This document shows positions 1-10,893 of a stretch of 64,000 nt of DNA, one piece after another. The stretch is taken from positions 14,528,414-14,592,413 of the forward strand of contig OZ026835.1 of the NCBI GenBank assembly GCA_964023205.1, given 5' to 3'. The translations under genes were made by a program, and so were the position numbers. Numbering within the stretch: the first letter of the stretch is position 1; every line of letters begins with the position of its first letter. The DNA is from Lutraria lutraria. Its lineage: Eukaryota; Mollusca; Bivalvia; Venerida; Mactridae. The notes under the pieces were generated by a model. That model worked only from the letters and a program-made list of their open reading frames with translations, had not been told where the DNA came from and ran no database searches.

Positions 1-235
1 AAAGACTCTTAGAGAAAATTGTCATGAGCCTTTGTCAAATTAAGTGACCCGGGAAGGGGCCAATTTTGCCCCTACAGCAATAATTTGAACAAACTTGGTA
101 GATGTCAACCAGGCAATGCTACATACAAAATATGTAGTCTAGGCCTTGAGGTTTTTTGTTTTCCTAAATAAGCCTATATAAACGAAATGAACCCTGGGGC
201 GGGGCCAATTTTGAGTCCCATTGTGTTGAGATATG
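1..235 (+). repeat. Fragment of pearl/HINE-like tandem core
   Basis: The stretch carries two degenerate copies of the roughly 160-bp module seen intact at 45223-46463 and 48909-50824. Shared blocks are 'ggggccaattttg', 'aataatttgaacaaacttggtaga', 'atgctacatacaaaatat' and 'ctaggccttg'. No terminal hairpin is visible, so the element is either truncated by the window edge or decayed. Confidence 0.6.
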
Positions 236-817
236 ACCACAACGAAGTAGACAGGGTCTATGCACAGGACCATATAACACCAATAGTCCCAAAAATACAC
301 AATTCTAGTCTCATTACAATAGAAATATATATATATATATATATACTGAGGTATATAAACTAGGCTCAGACTATGTATTTTGGCCTATTTCAAAATTTCA
401 AGGTCCAGTGGTCTATATTTCATGAATGGAAACCGGGGCAGGACATTAGAAACAGGAATGTCCACACCTGAAGAAATCAAACAATAGATAAGTAATGATT
501 ATATTTATTTAAGCTCAAATATGGAATATAGCCGAGTATGGGTAAGTAAATAATAAGAAAATTATATAAGCTCTGAAGAGAGCTAGAAAGTCAGCAATAA
601 TGAATGCTGCAACAAGGCAAAGGTAAGCTCTATGTCCAATTAGTCACCTTTGGGATGTTTGAAAAGCAGCGTTGAAACGTGGAAACAAATCAACATTGAT
701 AAAGTTCTATATCTTAGATGGGATAGAAAGTGGTTATAAGTTACCTATGATATCTTTCCCTGAACAAGCAGAGTTTATATATGACTGCAAGAAACAATGA
801 AGAATTCGTAAAGAGTA
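236..817. other. AT-rich DNA without recognised gene
   Basis: No coding signal or splice-bounded open frame stands out. A short (AT)n run lies at about 325-345. Nothing else is assignable. Confidence 0.5.
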
Positions 818-820
818 ATT

Positions 821-1549
821 TGTATATGTCTTTAATTCTGCGGGTGCAAAATTTGGCGTTTTTAAGATGTTCGTGAATTGGCGGGTTCTATATTTGGCGG
901 TATCATATACTATTGCCAAAATAAAACCATTTCCTGTCGTCTTGAGTGCCAGAATTAAAACACTTGTCATAAGAAATTAAGTTTCCACCATTTTCAAGGG
1001 AAGTAACTAGAACATTTTGCTATATAACTTCATGACTACTATCGTATCAAGTGATGAATGTATAAACTGTATGCATAAGATAACTGAAGACAGAAGTGTT
1101 GGTTATTACTTGAGATCCAACAGGAGTAAACACAATGGCTAAAAGTGATCATTTGTTTCGATAATGTATCTTAAATTGACACATATTGTTATTATATCGG
1201 GTTTAATTTAGTCAGTCTATATGTGCCGACAATTTATGTTTTATATGGTGTGATAAATAAGCTGTATTGTATGCATCGTTTAGATTTTACCTAGTATCAG
1301 TTAAGATTTACCCTAAGGCAATAAGCGTTATGCATTTTACTTTAATTGATTAAAGAATGATACATGTACAAACATACTAAACAACAAATAGTTACTTGAA
1401 AAAGTGTTGGTAACATTACATTAATTTTCTTTGACAAAATAATTGGCGGTTTTTATTATTGGCGAGATTTATATTGGCGTGGTCTAGATTTGGCGGTTCC
1501 GCCATAGTCGCCAAAATAAAACGGGCGCCAATATTAAGACGTATACAGT
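821..1549. mobile_element. MITE-like element, ACTGTATA-type ends
   Basis: The left end (GTATATGTCTTTAATTCTG from 822) matches the inverted right end (reverse complement of the sequence ending GTATACAGTA at 1550) with a few mismatches. The interior carries two direct blocks rich in TTGGCG/CGCCAA (about 850-935 and 1444-1530), each followed by 'GCCAAAATAAAAC'. No protein is encoded. The ends resemble those of the elements at 47971, 57772 and 63697. The exact left boundary and target duplication are not certain. Confidence 0.5.
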
Positions 1550-1659
1550 AAATAAATTGTTTTCAAAAGGTGCTGTGTCTGAAGTACCAGATATCAAAGC
1601 ACTGAGAGTACTGTCAGGAATAGATAAAACCATCCTTAGAAAATTAAAGGCCCGTCCCT

Positions 1660-1842
1660 GAACTTTGATGAACAGTTCACAAAATGCTTATGAGCATATT
1701 CATGAATAGTTCATAAAATTTATTCATGACCTACAAATTTTACATTTGGTTCATGAACTTTGTCTGATGAAGTTCATGAAAAAAAGGATGTTCATGAACT
1801 AATTCCGGATCCTTAGGCAGTCTTTATCTCAAGCTGTTTTTC
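1660..1842. repeat. TTCATGAA-rich palindromic patch, left part
   Basis: The self-complementary octamer TTCATGAA and one-base variants recur at short irregular intervals ('attcatgaat', 'gttcatgaac'). The same kind of sequence resumes at 2832, immediately after the transposon at 1848-2826, so this is one patch split by an insertion. Confidence 0.6.
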
Positions 1843-1847
1843 ATAAG

Positions 1848-2826
1848 CAGTGCTCCAGCTAGACTTTTGCTTTAACCACCTTTAAAGACTCAATTCTAAG
1901 AGTGTCCAGTGCCCATTATTTTCATATATTGTAACTATCATATATATATATGTATCATATAGCAATTTTAATAACAGAAAAAAATATCATGTGTAATTCT
2001 ATTCTCAAAATTGTTCAAAGATTCACACACCCTATCCACATAGTTTAACATTAACAAGCACAAAAAGTAACACATCTTCCGTTTTAATTTTCATTTTAGT
2101 AACTAATCAATCCAAGAATTAGACTCTCAACAACATAATTTGTACGTTTTTCCGTAAGATATGTCATTCAATACCGGAATCGGACCGTACAACGGGCGTT
2201 TATTCATTATTATTATAATTAGCTTTATTCGGCGATGTTTCGACTTTATCGTTAAATCGATAAGTAAAGCGAAAGTAGGTTTTCGGAAAACGGTAAGGTC
2301 ATGTAGTAGTGGATTAACTGATTCACACATAGATTTTCGATTTATTTCATAAATGTGACGGCCCTTTGCAATTTCTGTCGGTGTTGCTTTTTAAGTGTCG
2401 GTAAATTAATCAAAGACTATCAGTTTAATTGATGCGGTTATATGCATTTTTTAATCCGATCGATAATGCCAAGGGCTTCAATTCCTTATCTAGTGTTATA
2501 AACAAATGCATACCGGTATAATGACTTTGTTTTGACACGATTGGTTCCGCGAGAAACAATGCGATTATACACGATCTCATTATGTATGCCGGTAACCAGT
2601 CGTCAACACAGTTACACACGTGATTAAATATCGCCGCGAGAAAGCATGGATTTCACAGTATCAATTAACACACTCTGATCGTAAACAAAACGATTGATGG
2701 TAGAAAATAGGTCCTTGATAAACGATGTTAGCATGATTTGTAGGGCAGGGTCTTTGAAAAAGGCAGGGCGTCTGTTTTTCAGGGCAGGGCGTGACACCCT
2801 GCAGAAACGGGCTAGCTGGAGCACTG
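1848..2826. mobile_element. Non-autonomous CAG...CTG DNA transposon, 5-bp TSD
   Basis: A perfect 15-bp terminal inverted repeat (CAGTGCTCCAGCTAG at 1848-1862, reverse complement ending at 2826) is flanked on both sides by the direct repeat ATAAG (1843-1847 and 2827-2831). The interior is 979 bp, has no transposase reading frame, and near its right end carries GC-richer 'gggcaggg' repeats. CAG-starting termini suggest a hAT-like element, but canonical hAT elements make 8-bp duplications. The short open frames inside it are not credible genes. Confidence 0.8.
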
Positions 2827-2831
2827 ATAAG

Positions 2832-3060
2832 GTTCATGAACTTTCATGAATTATTTAAACGAACCTTCCATGAACTCATGATGTTCATGAAAAGTTTGTA
2901 AAATTCCATGAATTGTTCACGGACTTCAGTTGATCAACAATTTGTGAAATTTAAGTTCATGAACTATTGAGGAATTACATGATGAACATTTAATGAACTT
3001 TGTTGAACAATTCATGAAACTTCATGAACCATTCATGAACATGATCAGTTCATGAACAAA
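2832..3060. repeat. TTCATGAA-rich palindromic patch, right part
   Basis: About eight TTCATGAA octamers lie within 230 bp, several spaced 10-13 bp apart near 3000-3055. It continues the patch interrupted at 1842. Each octamer is its own reverse complement, so the region could fold into many alternative hairpins. Confidence 0.65.
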
Positions 3061-3809
3061 TACTCAACAGGGGTGTTATCATCATTTGAGGGTCAAGTAT
3101 AGTCTTGAAAAAATGTACATCTTTAAGCTCATTAACCACAATTACCAAGGAAAAGCTAAACTCTAAAAGTCATGACATACAGTGAGAAAAAATGTGTAAT
3201 GTCAGGTGTAAAATCGACGTTTAACACGCAAAATTGGTTCAAACATGCCGCTATTGTAATTTTAGATACACCATCTTCAAGCTCTCTATCTGCAGAATGC
3301 TAAGCTCATATAATTTTTAATGGGGGTTAGTCGTCATTTTTTTCTTGGCGGAACATTAAGCAATAAAATTACGTCCTCTATTTCACCCGTAATTTTGACC
3401 CCCAACTATATTTCAGTGTACTTTTGGTAAACGGAGGTAGATTAAATCAACTAATTAATCGCATGTTGATATTGCCGAGATGTTAACAAGCAATTATAAA
3501 ACGCGAAAATGATATGTCATAGTGCATTATTTTTCACAAAATTGCAATATAGTAAAGTTCGGACATCATGAATAATGTTGTTAAAATTGTTACGTCATGC
3601 TAATATTCAACTTATTTGTAATAACGTCAGCCTATAATTAGTGTCACATAACAATTTCAACAACAAACAGTTTCAGGTCCAGCATAAACTGGATTATGTA
3701 GATTATGCAAACAGAGATAAACATTTGAATGATGATTTTAAGGGTTAAGACAACCAGAAACAATGTTACATGACAATAATTATGTGGTATGATAATCTCT
3801 GAAGGTAGG
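3061..3809. other. Intergenic or intronic DNA, nothing recognised
   Basis: AT-rich sequence without open frames of note, splice-bounded exons, or repeats that I can match elsewhere in the window. Confidence 0.5.
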
Positions 3810-3819
3810 TCAGTTCACA

Positions 3820-4314
3820 ACCCCCCCAATCCCCCCCCCCCGTGAAGCCGGTGAGGTTTTGTTGGAAATTACACCCCCGAAAAGGGGATGGAAAGTTTTA
3901 GTGCTCACACAACCAGAAGCATGTGAGGTTAAAACAGCGTTCACACTCCCCGAAGTGGGTGGGATGGGAGAGTGTTTCACACAACCCGAAGTGGGTGGGG
4001 ATGGGCGAGTGTTCACCCCCACCAGAAATGGTTGGGAAGGGGTCAGCTTTCATACTCTCAGAAACTGGTGAGGTTGGGTTAGTATACACACCCCCTGAAG
4101 TGAGTGAGCTTAGTACATAGTTTACACCTCTGGAAGTGGATGGGGATTGGCAAGTGTTCACCCCCACCGGAAATGGGTGGGAAGGGGTCAGCTTTCATAC
4201 TCTCAGAAACTGGTGAGGTTGGGTTAGTATACACACCCCCTGAAGTGAGTGAGCTTAGTACATAGTTCACACCTCTGGAAGTGGATGGGGATGGCCGAAT
4301 GTTCACCCCCTCCC
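3820..4314. repeat. GC-rich minisatellite, 145-bp period
   Basis: The block containing 'ggtcagctttcatactctcag' occurs at 4041 and again at 4186, a period of 145 bp. Within each 145-bp unit are about four related pieces of roughly 36 bp, each with a variant of 'acccGAAgTGGGTGGG'. A poly-C run (about 3823-3841) begins the tract. It runs directly into the assembly gap, so its true length is unknown. Open frames on both strands are by-products of the repeat. Confidence 0.85.
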
Positions 4315-4514
4315 NNNNNNNNNNNNNNNNNNNNNNNNNNNNNNNNNNNNNNNNNNNNNNNNNNNNNNNNNNNNNNNNNNNNNNNNNNNNNNNNNNNNNN
4401 NNNNNNNNNNNNNNNNNNNNNNNNNNNNNNNNNNNNNNNNNNNNNNNNNNNNNNNNNNNNNNNNNNNNNNNNNNNNNNNNNNNNNNNNNNNNNNNNNNNN
4501 NNNNNNNNNNNNNN
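4315..4514. other. Assembly gap (200 N)
   Basis: Exactly 200 undetermined bases separate the minisatellite from the first readable base of the 2.1-kb tandem array. The round number suggests a placeholder of unknown true size. It hides the left boundary of the array. Confidence 0.99.
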
Positions 4515-4830
4515 CCTACAAATGTTATTCAGAAGCTATGCTTTGGTGATTTCATCTCCCACAGTGTTATCACCATCTTGCAATGAAGCAAGGATGAACT
4601 TGATTTGGAGGAGATGAAAGATTTGAGACAAGGCCACCATGAATTCGATGACGATAGAGAAGAAAGGAGTTTTTGTGCTAACATATTATTGTGATTTAGT
4701 TTGGCCTTTCTTATAACATCAACAGTTTGGTTTCGAAGGCATAAAAATACTTAGGCAGTCAATCTTTCCTTAGCTTTTTTTTGATAAACTGAAGAAAAAT
4801 CAACTACCAAAGTTTCTTAAAGTATTTGAT

Positions 4831-5311
4831 ATATCTTAAGTTAAAATAAGGGTACGAAAACGCTCACTTAATGAGGTGTTTATGAAACACCAAAGCCCAC
4901 TAAAGGGCAAATGGATAGTTGACCTTTGACCTATTGATAGACCTTATCAACAGGGGTCATCTATCTATATTTGACCAACCTTCAAACCAAGTGAAGACCT
5001 AAGAGGCCAAAACAGTCGAATTGGCCAGACAAGGTTTGATTACCAACGAGCAAAAAAGACAGACATTAGCAAACCAGCAATATATACCCTCATTTCTTTG
5101 AAATGGGGGCATAACTAGAACTTTAAAAAGAACCCTACAGTTACAAAAATATGACAAAAATATAAATACAAATCATGACAATTCAAGACATTTAACCTAA
5201 CAGAAATAACTCCTCTGAAAAGAATAAAGTTTTGCAAAAATACTCGTAGAGAATAAAGTTCAGTAAAATCAACTACCTACATCTACATTTTTTAAAGTCA
5301 TTAATTTTGAC
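4831..5311 (+). repeat. 481-bp subrepeat A (shown in unit 1)
   Basis: It begins at 'atatcttaagttaaaataaggg' and repeats 481 bp later at 5312. It contains a short dispersed element (about 4868-5115) with 'ggtgtttatgaaacacc', 'gttgacctttgacctattgatagacc' and an end at 'gggggcataac'. That layout matches a common bivalve short repeat and the separate copy at 41777-42160. Every array unit carries this subrepeat. Confidence 0.85.
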
Positions 5312-5719
5312 ATATCTTAAGTTAAAATAAGGGTACTAAAACGCTCACTTAATGAGGTGTTTGTGAAACACCAATGCCCTCTAAAGAGCAATGCATAGTT
5401 GACCTTTGACCTATTGATAGACCTTATCAACAGGGGTCATCTATTTGTATTTGACCAACCTTCAAACCCAGTGAAGACCTAAGAGGCCAAAACAGTCGAA
5501 TTGGCCAGACAAGGTTTGATTACCAACGAGCAAAAAAGACAGACATTAGCAAACCAGCAATATATGCCCACATTTCTTTGAAATTGGGGCATAACTAGAA
5601 CTTAAGAAAAGAACCCTACAATTACAAAAATATGACAAAAATGTCAATATAAATCATGTCACTTCAAGACATTTTACCTAATAGAAATAACTACTGGCAT
5701 AAGAATAAAGTTTTGTAGA
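5312..5719 (+). repeat. Subrepeat B and its short element (unit 1)
   Basis: The second copy of the 481-bp module has 'ggtgtttgtgaaacacc', 'gttgacctttgacc' and an end at 'ttggggcataac'. It differs from A by scattered substitutions, so the internal duplication is older than amplification of the 2.1-kb unit. Confidence 0.85.
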
Positions 5720-5854
5720 AATATTTAGGCAGTTGATTTTTCCTTAGCTTTATAAAATCTACAATTTAACTTAACATGAGGGTACTAAAAGGTCATCTTA
5801 ATGAGGTGTTAGTAATTAAGAGACAAAAAATTTTAAAAATCCAAATTCACCTCC
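5720..5854 (+). repeat. Truncated third subrepeat (unit 1)
   Basis: The sequence restarts the subrepeat ('tttaggcagttgatttttccttagc', 'gagggtactaaaa', 'cttaatgaggtgtt') and stops just inside the short element, where the LINE-derived block begins. The 'gggtactaaa' landmark lies 449 bp after its counterpart in B. Confidence 0.75.
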
Positions 5855-6869
5855 TAAAATATGAAGCTATTAAAATGGAACAAATTTTATTCAAGAGATA
5901 TTGTTTGTAGGTCAGAATTCAGTGTTTGTGAAGCAGTTAATGGAACCCTCACAACTATGTATAGGCTTGTGTCATCTGCAAATAGACCGATGTTTGCCCT
6001 GATGTCAGAAACAATGTCATCGATAAATATCAAGAAATTGAGGGGACCAAAATTGACTCCTGTGGAGTCCCAGCTTTGATATCATTCCATTTTGATTGAG
6101 CATCAGGCAAAACAAAAGTTTGCTGTCTGCCACTTAGATAAGATGAGAACCAATTAAAAAGACTGAGAAATCCCAAAATGAAGAGGAGACCATGATGCAA
6201 GATACAGTCACAAACCTTGCTTATGTCACAAAATACAGCTCTGGCATGGAAAGCCTAAGTAAAAAGGTTGTTTAGATCAGTCAGGTGGTAAAGGTACAAA
6301 GTCTGATTTAAAGCTAGGTGAGAAGATATTGTCACTTTTATGGTTTAAGGTATGCTTGTGGACTACCCTCTCAAGGACGTTCCCTATGGTACAGAGTGGA
6401 GATATAGGTTGATAATTACCAACATGAGAATGGCTTCCAGGTGTGACAAAAGCATCTTTCATGAGCTAGGAGGAGGACAGCGACTGGTTAAAAAAGCCAC
6501 ACAGAGGTGTGGACAGTTCAGATTTTGAATTATATCCTCTATGTTAGCGGTTGTAATTGTAATATGGTCCAGGTCAGGACTGAAGTCATTCGCATCATTT
6601 TGCAGAGTTTGAGCACCTAATTCATCAAGAAGGGTTTGATCCCTACAAATGTTATTCAGAAGCTATGCTTTGGTGATTTCATCTCCCACAGTGTTATCAC
6701 CATCTTGCAATGAAGCAAGGATGAACTTGATTTGGAGGAGATGAAAGATTTGAGACAAGGCCACCATGAATTCGATGACGATAGAGAAGAAAGGAGTTTT
6801 TGTGCTAACATATTATTGTGATTTAGTTTGGCCTTTCTTATAACATCAACAGTTTGGTTTCGAAGGCAT
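5855..6869 (-). pseudogene. Dead LINE reverse-transcriptase fragment (in each unit)
   Basis: Read on the minus strand, the block translates in broken frames to conserved non-LTR retrotransposon RT pieces: NYQPISPL..IGNVLERVVHKH (about 6340-6420), FCDISK (about 6230), YLSGRQQTF (about 6120), GTPQ.SIL.PLIFLIFIDDI (about 6010-6065) and the catalytic palm motif FADD (5971-5982). Upstream linker sequence before the fingers domain runs to about 6869. Stops and frameshifts interrupt it, including one just before the KDAFVTP segment, and neither the endonuclease nor the C-terminus is present. The sequence style resembles CR1/L2/Jockey-group LINEs. Copies recur in all units at the same offset. Confidence 0.85.
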
Positions 6870-8767
6870 AAAAATACTTAGGCAGTCAATCTTTCCTTAG
6901 CTTTTTTTTGATAAACTGAAGAAAAATCAACTACCACAGTTTCTTAAAGTATTTGATATATCTTAAGTTAAAATAAGGGTACGAAACGCTCACTTAATGA
7001 GGTGTTTATGAAACACCAAAGCCCACTAAAGGGCAAATGGATAGTTGACCTTTGACCTATTGATAGACCTTATCAACAGGGGTCATCTATCTATATTTGA
7101 CCAACCTTCAAACCAAGTGAAGACCTAAGAGGCCAAAACAGTCGAATTGGCCAGACAAGGTTTGATTACCAACGAGCAAAAAAGACAGACATTAGCAAAC
7201 CAGCAATATATACCCTCATTTCTTTGAAATGGGGGCATAACTAGAACTTTAAAAAGAACCCTACAGTTACAAAAATATGACAAAAATATAAATACAAATC
7301 ATGACAATTCAAGACATTTAACCTAACAGAAATAACTCCTCTGAAAAGAATAAAGTTTTGCAAAAATACTCGTAGAGAATAAAGTTCAGTAAAATCAACT
7401 ACCTACATCTACATTTTTTAAAGTCATTATTTTGACATATCTTAAGTTAAAATAAGGGTACTAAAACGCTCACTTAATGAGGTGTTTGTGAAACACCAAT
7501 GCCCTCTAAAGAGCAATGCATAGTTGACCTTTGACCTATTGATAGACCTTATCAACAGGGGTCATCTATTTGTATTTGACCAACCTTCAAACCCAGTGAA
7601 GACCTAAGAGGCCAAAACAGTCGAATTGGCCAGACAAGGTTTGATTACCAACGAGCAAAAAAGACAGACATTAGCAAACCAGCAATATATGCCCACATTT
7701 CTTTGAAATTGGGGCATAACTAGAACTTAAGAAAAGAACCCTACAATTACAAAAAATATGACAAAAATGTCAATATAAATCATGTCACTTCAAGACATTT
7801 TACCTAATAGAAATAACTACTGGCATAAGAATAAAGTTTTGTAGAAATATTTAGGCAGTTGATTTTTCCTTAGCTTTATAAAATCTACAATTTAACTTAA
7901 CATGAGGGTACTAAAAGGTCATCTTAATGAGGTGTTAGTAATTAAGAGACAAAAATTTTTAAAAATCCAAATTCACCTCCTAAAATATGAAGCTATTAAA
8001 ATGGAACAAATTTTATTCAAGAGATATTGTTTGTAGGTCAGAATTCAGTGTTTGTGAAGCAGTTAATGGAACCCTCACAACTATGTATAGGCTTGTGTCA
8101 TCTGCAAATAGACCGATGTTTGCCCTGATGTCAGAAACAATGTCATCGATAAATATCAAGAAATTGAGGGGACCAAAATTGACTCCTGTGGAGTCCCAGC
8201 TTTGATATCATTCCATTTTGATTGAGCATCAGGCAAAACAAAAGTTTGCTGTCTGCCACTTAGATAAGATGAGAACCAATTAAAAAGACTGAGAAATCCC
8301 AAAATGAAGAGGAGACCATGATGCAAGATACAGTCACAAACCTTGCTTATGTCACAAAATACAGCTCTGGCATGGAAAGCCTAAGTAAAAAGGTTGTTTA
8401 GATCAGTCAGGTGGTAAAGGTACAAAGTCTGATTTAAAGCTAGGTGAGAAGATATTGTCACTTTTATGGTTTAAGGTATGCTTGTGGACTACCCTCTCAA
8501 GGACGTTCCCTATGGTACAGAGTGGAGATATAGGTTGATAATTATCAACATGAGAATGGCTTCCAGGTGTGACAAAAGCATCTTTCATGAGCTAGGAGGA
8601 GGACAGCGACTGGTTAAAAAAGCCACACAGAGGTGTGGACAGTTCAGATTTTGAATTATATCCTCTATGTTAGCGGTTGTAATTGTAATATGGTCCAGGT
8701 CAGGACTGAAGTCATTCGCATCATTTTGCAGAGTTTGAGCACCTAATTCATCAAGAAGGGTTTGATC
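6642..8767. repeat. Array unit 2 (2,126 bp)
   Basis: Variants: 'ctaccacagtttc' (shared only with unit 14), 6-A run in subrepeat B, 'agacaaaaatttttaaa', Asp codon in the RT fragment. A small deletion near 7427 ('gtcattattttgac') is unique. Confidence 0.95.
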
Positions 8768-10893
8768 CCTACAAATGTTATTCAGAAGCTATGCTTTGGT
8801 GATTTCATCTCCCACAGTGTTATCACCATCTTGCAATGAAGCAAGGATGAACTTGATTTGGAGGAGATGAAAGATTTGAGACAAGGCCACCATGAATTCG
8901 ATGACGATAGAGAAGAAAGGAGTTTTTGTGCTAACATATTATTGTGATTTAGTTTGGCCTTTCTTATAACATCAACAGTTTGGTTTCGAAGGCATAAAAA
9001 TACTTAGGCAGTCAATCTTTCCTTAGCTTTTTTTTGATAAACTGAAGAAAATCAACTACAAAGTTTCTTAAAGTATTTGATATATCTTAAGTTAAAATAA
9101 GGGTACGAAAACGCTCACTTAATGAGGTGTTTATGAAACACCAAAGCCCACTAAAGGGCAAATGGATAGTTGACCTTTAACCTATTGATAGACCTTATCA
9201 ACAGGGGTCATCTATCTATATTTGACCAACCTTCAAACCAAGTGAAGACCTAAGAGGCCAAAACAGTCGAATTGGCCAGACAAGGTTTGATTACCAACGA
9301 GCAAAAAAGACAGACATTAGCAAACCAGCAATATATACCCTCATTTCTTTGAAATGGGGGCATAACTAGAACTTTAAAAAGAACCCTACAGTTACAAAAA
9401 TATGACAAAAATATAAATACAAATCATGACAATTCAAGACATTTAACCTAACAGAAATAACTCCTCTGAAAAGAATAAAGTTTTGCAAAAATACTCGTAG
9501 AGAATAAAGTTCAGTAAAATCAACTACCTACATCTACATTTTTTAAAGTCATTAATTTTGACATATCTTAAGTTAAAATAAGGGTACTAAAACGCTCACT
9601 TAATGAGGTGTTTGTGAAACACCAATGCCCTCTAAAGAGCAATGCATAGTTGACCTTTGACCTATTGATAGACCTTATCAACAGGGGTCATCTATTTGTA
9701 TTTGACCAACCTTCAAACCCAGTGAAGACCTAAGAGGCCAAAACAGTCGAATTGGCCAGACAAGGTTTGATTACCAACGAGCAAAAAAGACAGACATTAG
9801 CAAACCAGCAATATATGCCCACATTTCTTTGAAATTGGGGCATAACTAGAACTTAAGAAAAGAACCCTACAATTACAAAAAATATGACAAAAATGTCAAT
9901 ATAAATCATGTCACTTCAAGACATTTTACCTAATAGAAATAACTACTGGCATAAGAATAAAGTTTTGTAGAAATATTTAGGCAGTTGATTTTTCCTTAGC
10001 TTTATAAAATCTACAATTTAACTTAACATGAGGGTACTAAAAGGTCATCTTAATGAGGTGTTAGTAATTAAGAGACAAAAATTTTTAAAAATCCAAATTC
10101 ACCTCCTAAAATATGAAGCTATTAAAATGGAACAAATTTTATTCAAGAGATATTGTTTGTAGGTCAGAATTCAGTGTTTGTGAAGCAGTTAATGGAACCC
10201 TCACAACTATGTATAGGCTTGTGTCATCTGCAAATAGACCGATGTTTGCCCTGATGTCAGAAACAATGTCATCGATAAATATCAAGAAATTGAGGGGACC
10301 AAAATTGACTCCTGTGGAGTCCCAGCTTTGATATCATTCCATTTTGATTGAGCATCAGGCAAAACAAAAGTTTGCTGTCTGCCACTTAGATAAGATGAGA
10401 ACCAATTAAAAAGACTGAGAAATCCCAAAATGAAGAGGAGACCATGATGCAAGATACAGTCACAAACCTTGCTTATGTCACAAAATACAGCTCTGGCATG
10501 GAAAGCCTAAGTAAAAAGGTTGTTTAGATCAGTCAGGTGGTAAAGGTACAAAGTCTGATTTAAAGCTAGGTGAGAAGATATTGTCACTTTTATGGTTTAA
10601 GGTATGCTTGTGGACTACCCTCTCAAGGACGTTCCCTATGGTACAGAGTGGAGATATAGGTTGATAATTATCAACATGAGAATGGCTTCCAGGTGTGACA
10701 AAAGCATCTTTCATGAGCTAGGAGGAGGACAGCGACTGGTTAAAAAAGCCACACAGAGGTGTGGACAGTTCAGATTTTGAATTATATCCTCTATGTTAGC
10801 GGTTGTAATTGTAATATGGTCCAGGTCAGGACTGAAGTCATTCGCATCATTTTGCAGAGTTTGAGCACCTAATTCATCAAGAAGGGTTTGATC
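8768..10893. repeat. Array unit 3 (2,126 bp)
   Basis: Variants: 'gacctttaacc', 6-A run, 'agacaaaaatttttaaa', Asp codon. It has a unique short deletion near 9047-9060 ('gaaaatcaactacaaag'). Confidence 0.95.

Larger units (their letters stand above)
4515..6641. repeat. Array unit 1 (2,127 bp)
   Basis: Variants: 'gacctttgacc' in subrepeat A, 5-A run in 'ttacaaaaatatg', 'agacaaaaaattttaaa' before the RT block, and a Gly codon in the RT fragment at the site that is Asp in other units. Confidence 0.95.

Noticed and set aside
3810..4306. Several overlapping 65-89-codon open frames on both strands
   Set aside because: They are by-products of the GC-rich minisatellite: composition and repetition explain all of them.
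5861..6079. A 72-codon + strand open frame repeated in all fifteen array units, perfectly conserved
   Set aside because: It is antisense to the LINE RT palm region (FADD lies opposite 5971-5982). Conservation reflects array homogenisation, since non-coding parts of the unit are equally conserved.
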